Below are positions 49,723 to 63,164 of a stretch of DNA of 64,000 nt, one piece after another. The stretch covers positions 1 to 64,000 of the forward strand of contig JAOVVO010000135.1 in assembly GCA_028564675.1 (NCBI GenBank), given 5' to 3'. Origin of the DNA: Onchocerca lupi. Its lineage: Eukaryota > Nematoda > Chromadorea > Rhabditida > Onchocercidae. The notes beneath the pieces are model-generated. The model was not told the origin of the DNA and made no database searches. It worked only from the letters and a program-made list of their open reading frames with translations. The position numbers were made by a program, and so were the translations under genes. Each line of letters begins with the position of its first letter. Positions within the stretch are counted from its first letter, which is position 1.

Positions 49723-51313
49723 AATTGTATCAAAATTGTTGTATTAAAATTTCAAAGCAATCGATGGAAAACTTTCGGGGATTCAAGATTGATAACAACG
49801 GATGTTTTACATTTATATTTATATAGATTGTACAAGAAAAAAAAAAATTCGAACTTTTTATAATTCACTTGACAGAGTGCACGAAATATTGTTTATAATC
49901 TTTTTTTTTTAGCTCAATATATAAGTCTTTCTCTTTAACAGTAAAATTTTTTTGGGGTTTTATATAATTCGAAAATAATTTTTTCATTCCTTAAAAAATA
50001 ATTTTATGGAGAAAGATGAAGTGATTTTGGAGTAATTTTGAAAAAACAATTTGACAGAAAATTCGATTTTTGCGTAAAATTGTTTTAAATATATTTTTAT
50101 CGTCTAAAAATACAAAAACAACAGTGTAATGATTAATTTAATGACAATTTACATCTGTTCTGAATTGTTACACTAAAAATATTTGCAGGAAAATTTTAAA
50201 ATGAATTGATGAATGCGGTCATTTAACAGATATTATTAATTATGTATTTATTATATTTTATTTTAAAAGTTTAATTTTGTCTTATACTTTTTATTATTTT
50301 GTTTGCTATTAGTTGTTATAGTATTTGAAGGAATATTTCTATGTCTGACTGAAAATGATTGTCATTACATTGTTGATCAATTTATCACAAAATTTAATTC
50401 AAATAACCATTTTAGATAAATCTATAAGATCAGTAACTCAATTTATTTCATTGTAAGTAGAAAAGATTAGTCAAATAAGTAATTTTTTACACAAACAAGC
50501 AAACTGTCCCATATCTTAATCATTCCTTCATTGATTAGTTGATTTTTATTAAATCTGACCTTGAATTAGAATAAGTCGATGAACTGTTTCATCATTTCAG
50601 CAATATTTAGGGCGCATTATACTCTCAATATAATTTAGGAATAATTCTCATTTACGATATTATTATCATGCAAATCTTGATCAATAATAGCAATAAGTGC
50701 AGAGTAAACAAAAAAGTGACGACAAAGCTTGAAATTTAATTAAGTACTAAAAAATCATCCGCTCATTCGTTAATTTATTTTTTTCAATTGAAAATTTTGG
50801 AAATGAAAGATTTTTAAAAATTGGAATAAATTTTCAAATATTATGATAAAAGTTATTAATTATTGCCATCCATATAAAGAGCTTCTAAAATAGTTCGATC
50901 CTTATTTATTTTCAAATGCATGCTCATATCAATATCTGCCTTTCCATAGACTTATCATTGCTGTGATTAAAATAATATTAGCGATATCGATGATAAATTC
51001 ATGGCAAAAATCTAATGATTAGATAAAAGATAACTGAATGAAAGAGGCAGTTGTGCTTTGCATTTGATATTGCAATTTTATGTTTTACATTTTTACGTTG
51101 CATTTTGGAAATTATTATTAGATAATTTTTATGCAAAATATAATATTTGACGATTATAATTTTATTTGATATTTTCATATATAACATCCACCGAATTAAC
51201 ATTTGATTTACGATTTGTACTAATATCTCATTTTGTCAGTATTCTTTTGTATGCCTTCTGACATCTCATAAAAACTTAAAACTTCACTTTAAGACTCAAT
51301 TTCCAAAAAAAGA
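49723..51313. other. Intergenic, no gene seen
   Basis: AT-rich sequence without splice-bounded coding exons. The minus-strand frame at 50999-51202 is Ile/Lys/Asn-rich and unconvincing. Confidence 0.5.
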
Positions 51314-51315
51314 TA

Positions 51316-51533
51316 CAGTGGTCCAACTCGAATTCTTATCTTTCAAAGTAATCACTTTTATAATTTACTAAAATTTCGTAATTCAACTAATCAATCATAT
51401 TCAACTAACCAGTAATGATTTATTTCAGATATTCAAAATTTTTATTGAATTAAACATTTTTTATTAATTTTCGTAGGTGCAGAGTAATGAACTTATTGTT
51501 TCCAAGCACATAACAATATGAGTTGGACCACTG
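51316..51533. mobile_element. MITE-like element with CAGTGGTCC termini and TA target duplication
   Basis: A 218-bp segment bounded by the perfect 14-bp inverted repeat CAGTGGTCCAACTC (51316-51329) and its complement (51520-51533), with weaker inverted similarity for another ten bases. TA dinucleotides flank it at 51314-51315 and 51534-51535. The terminal CAGT and TA duplication are typical of Tc1/mariner/pogo-type DNA transposons. There is no internal coding capacity, so it would depend on a transposase elsewhere. Confidence 0.8.
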
Positions 51534-51535
51534 TA

Positions 51536-52431
51536 TCTGTCCCATATTATAAGTATCGAAAAATATATTTGAAATGAAAAAAAAAAAAAAAAGATGCCTA
51601 AAATTTTATTGGGAAAGGAAAAAAAGAAAATCAGTGTCCAATACAAAAATAAATACAAACTCTATGTTAAAGAAATAAGGATGAAATGGAAAAACAGCGT
51701 GCAAAAGGAAGATACTGCTATGAAATTCTGAAGATAACATTTGTTTTGCTTTGAAAAGCAAATTTAGATGAGAACTGTAAAGGCTTTATTTGGATATTGA
51801 AGAAATATGACCGGAGAATTGTTTATGTAATTATGAGGATTTCAAAGTTAAGTTGCACATTATCTTATGCTTGATATAATTAATGTATACAAGGAGATCA
51901 TACTGACAACAAAACTTACTGACTGAACAAATAACCGAATGTTAAGGATTTAGAATACTATGCTAAATGAAAAAAAATTCATTACTGTAATATACGCAGT
52001 ATATTAGTATATACAAATATTATGAAACAAATGTTTACAATAATATTGCAATTTCTTTAATTCACAACATCAAAAACAAGTTTGGTCACATCTGATAAAA
52101 ACATGTAGGAATGAGTTACTATTAATACCCGTAAATTATTCAAGTGATAATAATTATACTCAAGCTTGTAACTGTGCTACTAATAATCGTATTATCTTCT
52201 ATTTTAATGACACTCTCGATTTCGTATTCTAATTTTTCACTTCTTTCCAGATAGCAAATCATTGAATTTGTGAAAAAAGTATTCTTAAAAATGATTTTTC
52301 TTTTTGAAAAAGAAAGTTAGAATGGAATACAATTTATTTCTCTTTGGTTTAATACACGAATAAACAATAAATACCATATTACTCAAACATACTAAATGAG
52401 ATCAACGAAGTAATAATAAGATAAAAATTTC
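51536..52431. other. Intergenic, no gene seen
   Basis: AT-rich 3' flank of the minus-strand gene that ends at 52432. An ORF at 51464-51658 runs through homopolymers and into the MITE and is not credible. Confidence 0.5.
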
Positions 52432-55400
52432 TCAGTGATCAGAAAAAGACGGTGGAAAATGAAATTTAGGCACGAAAATGTTGTAATCACTAACATAAGT
52501 ACCTCTTAAAAAGATGAATTGCTCACCGAATGCTTCGGCTAATTCAATGAGTGAGGTATGCTCTTCAATAAATTTTAGAAATGCATCCGCATTTTCAGTA
52601 TAGCTCAAGAATTCGTCCATAAAATCACCATCATTAGCCTGTAATCATAATAAATTATCATTTATCACACATAACAAAAATTTACTGCGCTCCTCATTTT
52701 TCTTTTCCTTCCTGTCTGAAGTGCAAAAAGACGTAACTAGCTAGGGTTTTTGTTCGCAAATTTAAATTTCGCAATAATTTTTCCTCAACTTCTTTTTAAT
52801 TTTTTTACTCATTTGAAATTCAGGACATGGTTTTTTGACTCATACAAATAATCCGCAAATCGGAAAAGTCAAATGATGCTTACATTAATCAATTTACGTA
52901 AAATGTTTACGGTGACATTTTCCTTGGATTTTTCATTGACATAGCGAAGAAATTTGAGCATTTCATTACGAAATGTGTCACTTTTTATCCATACACGATC
53001 TCCTTTTATTTCGTAAAGATGGGAATGGATAACGATAAAATCAACCATATAGGAGAAATAAGCAAAAGTATCACTAAAAATAACAGTCTAGATTTTCAAA
53101 ATACGAAATTTAATGATATCACTTAATTTTCAAATAGCAGGTATTCATCATATGAATGAATAATCATGCAGTCATTTTATATTACTATAATTATGTTCGC
53201 AGCAATTAAGATAATATATAAAAAAGAAGTGTTTTTGCGCCCACAACATAAGCATGACAAGCAGGAGAAAAATTCTTCACTAAACAAAGACGAATGCAAC
53301 GCAAATCAATGTAATTATTACCCTTCGATGAGTTTGTCGAATATCTGGCGAAATGTCTTAGGTCCATCACGTAAACATTTATCCACTTCTCGCATTTTTT
53401 TTCTCTCATCATGAATAATATCATCATAAAACTTCCAGTGATTCGAATTCGTTCCTGTTTCTGCTTCGGTATTAATAAGATTCATTTTAGACCCTCCAGC
53501 TTCTTCTGCTTCTCTATTAACTGATTTTACCATAAGTTGTGGACTGGCACTGTCTCTAATCGATTCTGTTTTGAACCTTTGGTTTGGAGTGCTATTAAAC
53601 GATTTCATTTCAGCGATTTCTGAAGTCCTAACGTTGTTCGCATATTCTTCTTTGGCCACTGCAATTTATGATTATTATTGAACATTTGAGTGTTTCCGTC
53701 AGACTCCACAGTAATTTCTAAAAATATTAAAAGATTAAAATAAATGTCACAATAACATATAAAACTACAGTATTTGAACATACACTGATATTTTCCAAGC
53801 AATCTATCCATTCTCCCTGTTTCTCCGACAGACCACATGTCATCACGATCGTCAGCTAAAACTACTTTTATAGCTGTCCAAGGATGCGCTGCCTCATATG
53901 CACGATGAGCCAAGATCTTCACCTGCAAACAGATAAATGCATAAGAAGATAATATTCAACAAGTCTTCCTTCTTATCGTATACGTATATCATTTTTCTGA
54001 GAGTCAGTCCAGTATTTGCATCTTCTCTCTCGAACTTCGAAAAACTCCGTCTGACAACAGGATTTCGGTAATTCAAGAGGTATGCGATCAATTTTGGAAC
54101 TTTTGTTCGATATTTTATGAATGCTGGTCGACTAGATATATATGAGAGTGAAATGTTTGATCTTCCAGTCTTTAGGAATCAATTACGAAACATTAATATG
54201 ACTACCGAGCACTAAACATTTCTAGCAATAACTAACCTTGATCAATCCGAAGAAAATTGAAACTGTTTTCAATTAGAGAAACTGAAAAACCTGAACTGGT
54301 ATTACAAAACATTTAATATCCCACTTTTCACATCAAGAAAAATCGGACATCTTTTTTCGATAATTTCACAATGCTCAAAGATTATAGATGATCTTGAACT
54401 TACCAGTGTCCCTACAGGATATTTTTTTGCTAGATTCACTTCATTTGATACATTCTTGCTTAAGCCGAACACCGTTTGAGCTATCCAGGGTCCTTGAATT
54501 ATTTCAATTTTAATATATCTTGTACTGCTCACTGCGTTAACAACTTTGCCTATACCATCCAAAATAATGCTTCTATCATATCTGAAAGCTGTTTGATTTC
54601 GGAATTTATCTCGAAATAAAATTAAACCATACCTTCTAATTTATTATATTTTCACCTATTAAAGGTAAAAATATAATAAAAAATGAAAATTCAATAATAC
54701 TGTATAGAACTTTAGTGCTTAAGAAGGTATAATTTAGACCTTTTATTAAAAGGTAATTACCTTTTTTCTAATGCTTATCCATTGTATCATGATATCCGAA
54801 TAAAAGATAACTCTAAGTGGTCAATTTATATAATAATTAAAAGGTCAACTTAGTGCCGATACTATTTTTAATACCATTAATATTATGTTGATACTACTTT
54901 TGATATCATTAATATATATATCTTAACAGCCTTCGAAAATCTGCATATAAATATATAAATTACCTTATTGCATTCTTGTAAGTAGGTAATGCTTTACGTT
55001 CCCAAACTGATGGAATTTTCAAGCATGTCGGATTGAGCATAACGGTATCGTTTGGGCACAGAATAAAAAAGTTCTTATGTTTCTCTAAAAAGAGGCGTAC
55101 TTTCTCTTTACTGCATCCAACTTCACGTACAACTATCTGTAAATTAATATTATAGAGCAAAATTATCAGCTGTTTACTAACCACAAAAATTAAATAATTT
55201 TGATATCAATTTATCCTTGCATGTATCAAAGTCTAGTGAAATTTAAAACAAAGCTTCATTTCTTCGACTATTTATTATTAAATAAAGTCCACACTGTTGA
55301 TAAAGAGGTTTCATTAAAATCTCTCACTGTAAGTCATAACTGACTAACTGCATCAAATCGTACGATCACTTGAATTACAACTTCCAGACTACGTTTTGAT

Positions 55401-55917
55401 TGATCGATGCCACATAGGAAGTTTACTAAATATCCGAACATTTCGCGAAATTCTTGCGAATTATTCCGCACAAGATCGAACGATACTTCAAAAATATTAG
55501 TACGCATTCCGATGAATGTTGCCAGATCATTCAAATTTTTGAAAACATTTCCCTGAAGTATTAAAAAAGATTTAACTATTAAGTAAATTTGAAAATTTGA
55601 TAACTGTTACATATTTTTTTCGCAGAAATCGAGACAAAAATATGTTCAAAAGATAATAATTATCCACTTATTGATGTTCGATAATAGAATGATTGAAAAT
55701 TCACAAAACTATCCAATATCTAAATTCTACTTGAAAAAAAAAAAAAAAAAAAGATAAAATCGAAGTTATTACCTTATCAATTTTACTGACCACATCCTTT
55801 AGAGCTTTTAATGTCAAGGCACCATGTTCAGCAAGGATTCGATCCAATAATACTACTTGCTTCAATTCCTTGTCAATTTGTTCTTGAGTGAAAACCGGTC
55901 TTTCATTTATATCATTC

Positions 55918-55919
<2 letters not shown>
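52432..55919 (-). CDS. Protein with winged-helix (LOTUS-like) repeats
   Basis: Nine in-phase exons on the minus strand: 55919-55773, 55552-55370, 55136-54964, 54581-54404, 54169-53984, 53922-53784, 53658-53322, 53073-52884, 52638-52432, giving 579 residues. I do not recognise a named orthologue. Several segments share a helix - helix - hydrophobic strand layout like LOTUS/winged-helix modules: residues 18-78 (VVLLDRILAEHGALTLKALK to FIGMRTNIFEVSFDLV), 102-145 (IVVREVGCSKEKVRLFLEKH to NFFILCPNDTVML), 423-477 (CLRDGPKTFRQIFDKLIEG to FIVIHSHLYEIKGDRVWI), and a weaker one after 481 ending EQFIFLRG. Such domains bind RNA, G-quadruplexes or Vasa-type helicases in other proteins; here that is inference. 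The middle (168-335) has a possible beta-rich domain. The ATG follows a T-run and AAG at once, so a trans-splice site or an upstream exon is possible. The exon 4 donor may be alternative (see findings). Confidence 0.75.

Positions 55920-55921
<2 letters not shown>

Positions 55922-55948
<27 letters not shown>
55922..55948. repeat. Poly-A/T tract at the start of the LOTUS-like gene
   Basis: About 27 A residues on the plus strand, read as a polypyrimidine tract ending in AAG just before the minus-strand ATG. It could serve as the leader acceptor. Confidence 0.7.
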
Positions 55949-55951
<3 letters not shown>

Positions 55952-58900
55952 TGAAAAAAATGAAAAAATTGTGACAAATAATATTTTATTCACTGAAAAA
56001 TTCAAAACCTGTAGAAGTGACAAGATTAGAACGAAATAACATAATGACGAAGAAATGAAAATGAAGCATTGTGAATAAGATAAGTTTAAATTATGCATTG
56101 TTAAATAAAAGTAATATCGGGAGCATTCTTCAAGAAATATTTCCGTTGAAAAGTAAGGACTAGTTTGACTTCAACTTTTTTTTCTTTTCTTTTTTTCTGG
56201 TACATTTTAAACTTCAACGCTATGAAATAACATACATGAATTGGATGAATAAATAATGTGTCGTCATATAAAACTAGTACTGCTAAAATAAATAACAAGT
56301 TAATACCAGAAAATAAAACCAAAATTAATATCAGAATTACTTCGAAATGATAGAAAAGACAACTGATAAAATATATCGGTGAATTCTAATCAACGTTCAA
56401 ACATAAGAACTATCATTCATTCTTATCATGCTATTAACTTAATTCTTCGCGCCGGTTTCAAAAATTTCCATATATAAACTACATATTAACAAAGTACTGT
56501 TGTTTCTCGTGAAATCAGTAATTATTTGCTGGAATTATACTTCTTATTTTTTGGCATAATCATAAAAGGAAAGAAGAAACAAATTTAATTTTTTTAATTC
56601 TTAATATTTCCCGGAAAAACCTGCGCCTTCAGTGTTTTCTGAGAATCGAAATGGACAGAAATCAAAACCCGGAACGTTAGTAACGACAAAATGAAAAAGC
56701 GGAATCCTTGGATGAGACTTTTTAAGATGCATTTTCCAAAAAATGAATTCACAGGCGTATTTAAATGATGACGTAGTATTTCACAGTTCATTGCATGCAA
56801 CGAATCATGCAATGCTGGATCCTCATAAGTTATTTCGCCAATTCGGGAAGAATCGGAATAATTTGGAAAAGAATTGGGGGCAGAGGAAATAATGCAGTAA
56901 TTTGGAGAAAATGATGATTGAAGAATTTATGAAGTAGCATTATTGCCAGGGAGTGAAGAAATTTATTTATAATGATTTATTAGATAAAAATGAAAATGAG
57001 ATGCAAATGATATATTTATAGCGAGATGATGTAGATAAAGAAAATTGGAAAGATGTTATAAAATATTGAGGGACGAGACGATGAAGATAGATAGAGAGAA
57101 AATTGAAAAGATGTGCGACATGAAGGAAATTCATAATTAGTTATAACTAATACTTAAAAATAGTAATTGAAAATATATGTTAGAAGGTAACGGAAATTAG
57201 TAATCAATTCAGTCTTAACACTGCTAAATTTTCAATTGAATAGTCATGTAAAGCTTTAGACTGGATCCGGTTATGTTATTTTGCCATGCGAATAAATCGG
57301 GAATTGGAATAAACCGGAAACCGGAAAGTAATTAATAAGAAGTGATCGATAAACCGAGAAACTGTTTGAAATAATGGAATATTTTTTTTTTTTTTTAATA
57401 TGAAAAATTCCACGTCATACATATTTTAAAACTATCGTTTGTTGCTGTTGAATTTTCCGGTTTATCATTGTGTAAAACAGTTTTTCAGTTTTACTATTGC
57501 TGCATTTCAGATCTTGTTTTCCGGAATATTTAGATTTACAGTTGTAATTAATTATTTAATTTTCCATAATATACTGGCATTATTTTTCGGAACATCTCAA
57601 TTAACAACATATAATTAAGTATCATTTTTCTGTGATATACTGATTATGGCAAATTTTCAGTAGAATAGGTTTATCTTTTTAAAATGAAATTCGGAACAGG
57701 TATGTTTTCGAATCGAAAATTTCATTTTAGATAATTTTTTGAAATGACCAAATTTGAAAGAGCCAAAGTATTCGCATTTTTGAACAACTTTATCAATGAT
57801 TAATTATAAACATAGCACAATGTTTTTAATTAGCTACAATTTCATTAGGACAAAATTAAACAATAATTTTTCATTCAATTTATTTCATTTCGAATTTTTC
57901 CATTCTTTCGATCTTTCATTTCTATTTCAATCTTTTTAAAATGATTTTTATTCATTCTTAAAAAAGGATTATTTTAAAATTAAGAGCTTACAATTCACTT
58001 TATTTTTAATTTAAAATTACAACCAAGATATACCGTAAATTTTGGAACCAAAAAAAAGCATAAATATTCTAATATTTCAAATTTCTTATTTTTATCAGTA
58101 TTATGTTGATTAAACGATTATTCTGATCGTTTTAAGAGATGTTGCAAATTTATTTGCACTTTTTTCAGAAAATTATTTCAAATTAAAAAATTATTTTTTA
58201 TTTTATTTTAAATTTACATTTCTTTCTTATTATTTTATCGTTATTTTAAAGTTTAAAATTACAACGAGCAATGATGTATGCTAAAACTTAAATTCATATT
58301 TTAGTTATGTTGTAATAAACAAATTCAGAGGCATTGGAATGCATTGTTCAAGTTGTGGAATGTGTTTTATCAATTTCGTGTTAATTATGTGATTTAAGAT
58401 AAGTTTTAGATAAGTTTTAAATAAGTTTTAAGATAAACTTTTAAATTTTAAATGAGCTTTTTTGTTTAATTTTAATATTTTCACTTAAATATTATTAAAT
58501 AAATGAACGAAATTTATTACATATGTTTTGCTGTGTTTGTGTAATTCAATTTTAATGTTATTCAAATGACATCATTAATTTACAAATCGATTTTCCAATT
58601 AGAAATATCTGTTGTAAAGTATGGGTATGATAAATTTATGAAAGGAATTAACATTTGTTCGAAAATTTTCAAAATTCTTCCTCTCAAATTCTTGGATCAT
58701 TTCCAAAGAAAAATATTTATTTCTTTTTATTTAGTATTTTAGTAATTTCAACAATTATTCTGCAAATTTATCAACGAAATTTGTTTTTTTCTTTATTTTT
58801 GTTCGGAATTTGTTTTTAGTACAATTTTCTTCTATAATATATCAGTGAATTTGTCTTTTTTTAAAAAATTCATTATTAAATATAAAGATTAAGTTAGGAA

Positions 58901-61802
58901 TTACTAACAATTAACAATTGCGAAATGTAAGTTATCTTTGATCAAAAAGTTTAGAATTTTTACCGAAATTTAAATTATTTTATTTGTTTGCATTTTAAAT
59001 CTTTCGCAAATTATTATTTAATTCATTTTCATTTCATTCCAATTATTATTACTTATATTACTTTAAAAATTTTTAAACAACTTGATTAAAAACAAATGAA
59101 ATAATAATAATATCATGAAGTTTTCACGATGATAAAATTCTTATCACAAAACATCTGATAAGCAGTGTTCTTATTTCTTTTTTCTTTCTCTCTCAATCCA
59201 TTTGCTTCTCATTTTTAAAACTTTTGAATAAATCTTAAAATTAAAATATAAATTTTTCGAATTTCAATTCAAAAAAAAATAAGTAGAACATTATTTTAGA
59301 ATTTATAAAAAAAAAAAAAATTATCAATTTGAAGCATAAATTTTTTGAGCAAAATTAGTCAAAAAATTGTTTATAAGACATCTTGATTTAGAAAATCTTT
59401 CTTCGACTGCTAAAATAAATTAGTCTGAAACTTTTTTTTTTTTTTGTTAAAATACCGAAGAGAAATATGAAAACAGAAAAAAAAATTCAAAAAATAAGCA
59501 AAAGTTCTAATCAATTAATTTAACAAATCAGAAACTAAAAATACCAAGACTTGTTGATTTTAAAATAAAAAAAAAAATTAAAATACGAGAAAGAAAAGAA
59601 AAATTTGATTTTTAAATTTTAGCAAAAATCTATTATTTTTTGCATTTTAGTTTGAAAAGTTTCTTTTTTTCCTTATTAATTAAAACGAAAAACGATAAAA
59701 AGCAGCAAAATTTCATTTTATAATTTATTAAAAAATTTTCTTTTCTTTTTTTTTTTTTTGAGTTCTATATAGAACAATAAAATTTACAAATGAAAAAAAT
59801 TTGGAATTTAAAAAAAAAAACTATTCAAGAAATGAAAAATGCCTTTCCTTTCTTCAATTAAAAAAATGAGCTAATAAAGTACATCAAATTTAGAGAAAAT
59901 AATTTGGAAAATAAAAATTTTAAATTTTAGGAATAAAAAAGTTGTAAATTCTAAAAAACAAGAGTTTTTTGATTTTCCTCATTTATTTCAATAAATTGTG
60001 GAATAATTGGGAATAAATACGTTGAGTGAAAAGAATTTGAAACAACTGTTTTGAATTTTCATCTCGATTGCGTAGGTTTTACATGCCATAAATTAAACTT
60101 GTTTTCCAACTTGAAATTATCACATTTTTCTTGATAAAAATCAAATCTGATTTGTTGTTTTTTCTTTTTTTTTTTTTTTTTAATTTCAATTTAATTCCAC
60201 CATTTGATGGAAAAGGTTCAGAAAAAAAAAAACAAAAAAAAAACAAAAAATGAAATGAAATGAATGATAAATAAGTAAAATGCTCGCAGAAATATTGCAA
60301 AACTAAAAAGAAATAAAAATGGAAAAAATTTGAATAGTTTTATTCAAATTTAATCAAAAGTTATAGTTTTGATAAATTGATAATAGATAAAATAATAGTA
60401 AATAGTAATTGTTATTTGTTTAAAATAATCTTTAGATATTATTTAATAATAATTTAATAAAGTGAAGAAAGTTTTGAATTGTTATACTTAAATTTAATTT
60501 AAAAAAGTTTTGATATTAATAAGTGATGATACAAACAAATTTCGCATCAAATCGTTCGAGAATTCTCGAAAATAAACTTTTCTTCCTTTTTTTTCTTAAA
60601 GTTTTATTTATGTTTCATCTTTTTAATCAATTATTTGACATTCCTTTCAAGACTAGCATTATAGTAGCAAATTCATATCTTATTCAATTTTCATAAAACT
60701 TTTAAAAATGATAATTAAATATTTCATTATGTTTTAGATTAATTAATGCTTTAAATTAGCACTATTTATTTCAAATATTTTCAAAAATTCATTTTTTCAT
60801 TAGAATTCTTCTAAATTGAATTGTTCTAAAACAAAAAACAAGAAAGAAAATTCACCGAAAATTTCAGAAAATATAAAATTTTTATATTTCATTTTGATAG
60901 CATTTTTTTTTTTTGCTTTCATTTTTAAAATTTATTTTTTTTCAAATTTTTGTTGTTAAATGATTGAAAAATATCAGAAATAAATTTGTTTAGAAATAGA
61001 AAACTGACGATGATATTTGTGGAATTTCTCATCATTTTTATTTGTTTATCATTTTCTTCATCCCTCACTTCCTGAATATGAAAACTTCTAAAGACAAAAA
61101 AAAAAAAAGACAAGGAAAGAAAAGTAATTCATCATCACAAACAATATGTCTTTATACTTTTTGATTATTATTATTATTATTAGGGAATAAAAGTAAAAGA
61201 ACAATAAAAAAAGTTATGAAAAAATTTCACTTTTAAAAATTTTTTCGTCTTCAGAAGCTTCAAATTTAAAAAGTTTTTTTTCCTCTTCAGAAGTTTGATT
61301 TTCAGATTTAGATTCAAAAAGTATTTTTCATCTTCAGAAATTTCAGATTCCCAGGAATGTTTTTATTTTTCTCTCTATTTTACATTGAAAAATTAAAAAA
61401 CAAATTATCAAAAATATTTTTTTGCTTTTTTTAATTTTTAATTTTTTCATAGATCAATTTGATCTTCTTTTTCTTTTTTTTTTTTTACGATTGATAAAGA
61501 TGAAAATCATGTGAAAAATTGAAAGGAAAAAAGTTGAAAGAATGCATATTTATAAGTTATGCAATGATTAACAACTGTTAAAATATTTCAGGGAAAAAAT
61601 AATCATCAAAGAGAGATAGAGAGGAAGAGAGAGAGAGAAAAAACGGAAGTGGATGAAAAAAGAAAGGGAGAAAGAAAAAAAGAAAAGACGATTTTTGTTG
61701 TTATATATCTAAATGAATAATATAAATTTCGGAATTTAGATGAGTAAGAAAAGAAGATATCCGATTGGAAGATGAAAAATGTGGAAATTTCAACAAAAAC
61801 TT

Positions 61803-61900
61803 TATGTATGCGTATGTTTGTATGTGTATGTGCGTATGTTTGTATGTTTGTATGTGTGAATGTTTGTATGTGTATGTGTGTTTGTATGTATGTAAATATA
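61803..61900. repeat. GTATGTTT/GTATGTGT repeat
   Basis: About 95 bases of imperfect TATGTGTATGTTTG units, with alternating purine-pyrimidine character. Confidence 0.9.
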
Positions 61901-62276
61901 TTCTAACAAAAGTTTACAAAGCTAGAAAAAAAAAGTTGGAGTAAAAAAAAAAAAACGCAAAAATCGAGTGCAATCTTTTTCTTTTTCATTTTTTTTTCTT
62001 TCTTCTTTCTGTTATTTTACTTTTTTTTTTGTTTGCTTCTCTAAAAATCAACCTTGAAAATAAGATATTTTAGCTAAAGTAACTTAGGTTGTAAGCAACT
62101 TTAATAGCAACAAGAGCAGCATTAGCTGTAGCTAAAAATTTTTTTTTTTTTGCCTTCATGGTGTATCGTTTTCAAAAACTTTTCGAAAACTTTTCATCTC
62201 TGCCATCTTATCGCTTCTTAAAAAAAAAAAAAAAAAAAAAAAAAGAAAAAAAAATTTTCTTTTCTTAAAACTTTTA

Positions 62277-62299
<23 letters not shown>
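62277..62299. repeat. (CT)n microsatellite
   Basis: A 23-base CT run, followed after one T by TCTCTCTACC, in the presumed upstream region of the myosin gene. Confidence 0.9.
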
Positions 62300-62307
<8 letters not shown>

Positions 62308-62417
62308 ACCTTCTCTTTCAATTCCAATTCCCTCCCATTTACAACATTTATAAATATGAAATTCTATGCAACCTATTTGTTTTGGTAGAGTGAAGAAGGA
62401 AGACAGATGAAGGCGAG

Positions 62418-62482
62418 TTTGAAAGCTCGAGCTCGAATTTGAGCTTGAAGTTTAGTTCAAACTTAGAGCTCGTGCTTTCAAA
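62418..62482. repeat. GC-richer hairpin with GAGCTCG motifs
   Basis: TTTGAAAGCTCGAGCTC (62418-62434) pairs with GAGCTCGTGCTTTCAAA (62466-62482) with one mismatch. The 31-base loop contains further GAGCTTGAA/TTCAAAC partial symmetry. It lies about 0.7 kb upstream of the myosin ATG. Confidence 0.8.
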
Positions 62483-63125
62483 TTAGCTGATACGGCTGTT
62501 CTATCAGGAATGTGTGAATTGGTGTTATCTGTAGATAGAGATATCTGTGGGTGGTATGTATCGTCGGAATATGTATTCTATTTATTTATGTTAAATGTTG
62601 TAAAGTTAGGAAGTTAGGAAGGATGGATGGATGGAAGATTTTGAGAAATGTGAAGAAGTGAGAAGAAAATTTTCGGAATGCTAAATATTACATTTCAACC
62701 AATCATTTTACACGTCAAAACTTTTCAAACCATTCATTTCTTCATCTTCTTTCTTCTAGGCTCGTTCTAAGGTATTTTCCTTACTTGAAATTGAAAGTAA
62801 GTGGATTGAAAAAAAAAAAAAAGAAAGAAAGAAAGAAAAGAACGGTGGCAATTAATTTCGGAATCAAAATAATTTCGATTATCAAAATTAAGAAAGGCGT
62901 AAAGTAAGTTTTTGTTTTATTTTCTTGTTTGATGAAAATAATAATTTAATTTAATTAAAAGTTGCAAATTTATTTTTTCATTCATTTCTTTCATTCAAGC
63001 TTGAATTCTTATATAAGAAAAAAAAAATTGAATTAATGAGTTAATTAATTCGAATATTTTCGCTTATATTGCGATTTTTTATCAACAATAATATGCAATC
63101 ATAATTGATATAACAATAATTACAT

Positions 63126-63164
63126 AGGCCTTTTCTGGAAGTGATATCAAATTAATTATCAATC
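63126..63164 (+). promoter_or_regulatory. Acceptor and leader of the myosin gene
   Basis: AATTACATAG ends at 63127 and the ATG follows at 63165 after a 37-base leader. It is either a trans-splice acceptor or the end of a 5'UTR intron. Confidence 0.5.

Larger units (their letters stand above)
55949..63127. other. Long head-to-head intergenic region between the LOTUS-like and myosin genes
   Basis: About 7 kb without a convincing gene. A GC-richer stretch at 56440-56830 carries a 72-codon minus-strand frame (56812-56594) that I do not accept as coding. From 57.4 to 61.7 kb it is homopolymer-rich AT. From 61.8 kb there are TG-rich and CT-rich simple repeats, then a GC-richer zone with a hairpin (62418-62482). 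It probably holds the muscle promoter and 5' noncoding exons of the myosin gene; no specific muscle element was identified. Confidence 0.5.

Noticed and set aside
53661..53720. A possible extra exon in the LOTUS-like gene after a TTTTTAG acceptor (VESDGNTQMFNNNHK frame)
   Set aside because: Joining it to the preceding exon creates a TAA at the junction. Skipping it keeps the frame.
56594..56812. 72-codon minus-strand ORF starting MHDSLHAMNCEILRHH
   Set aside because: No leader acceptor or splice partner, hydrophobic drift at the end, and it sits in a probable promoter region.
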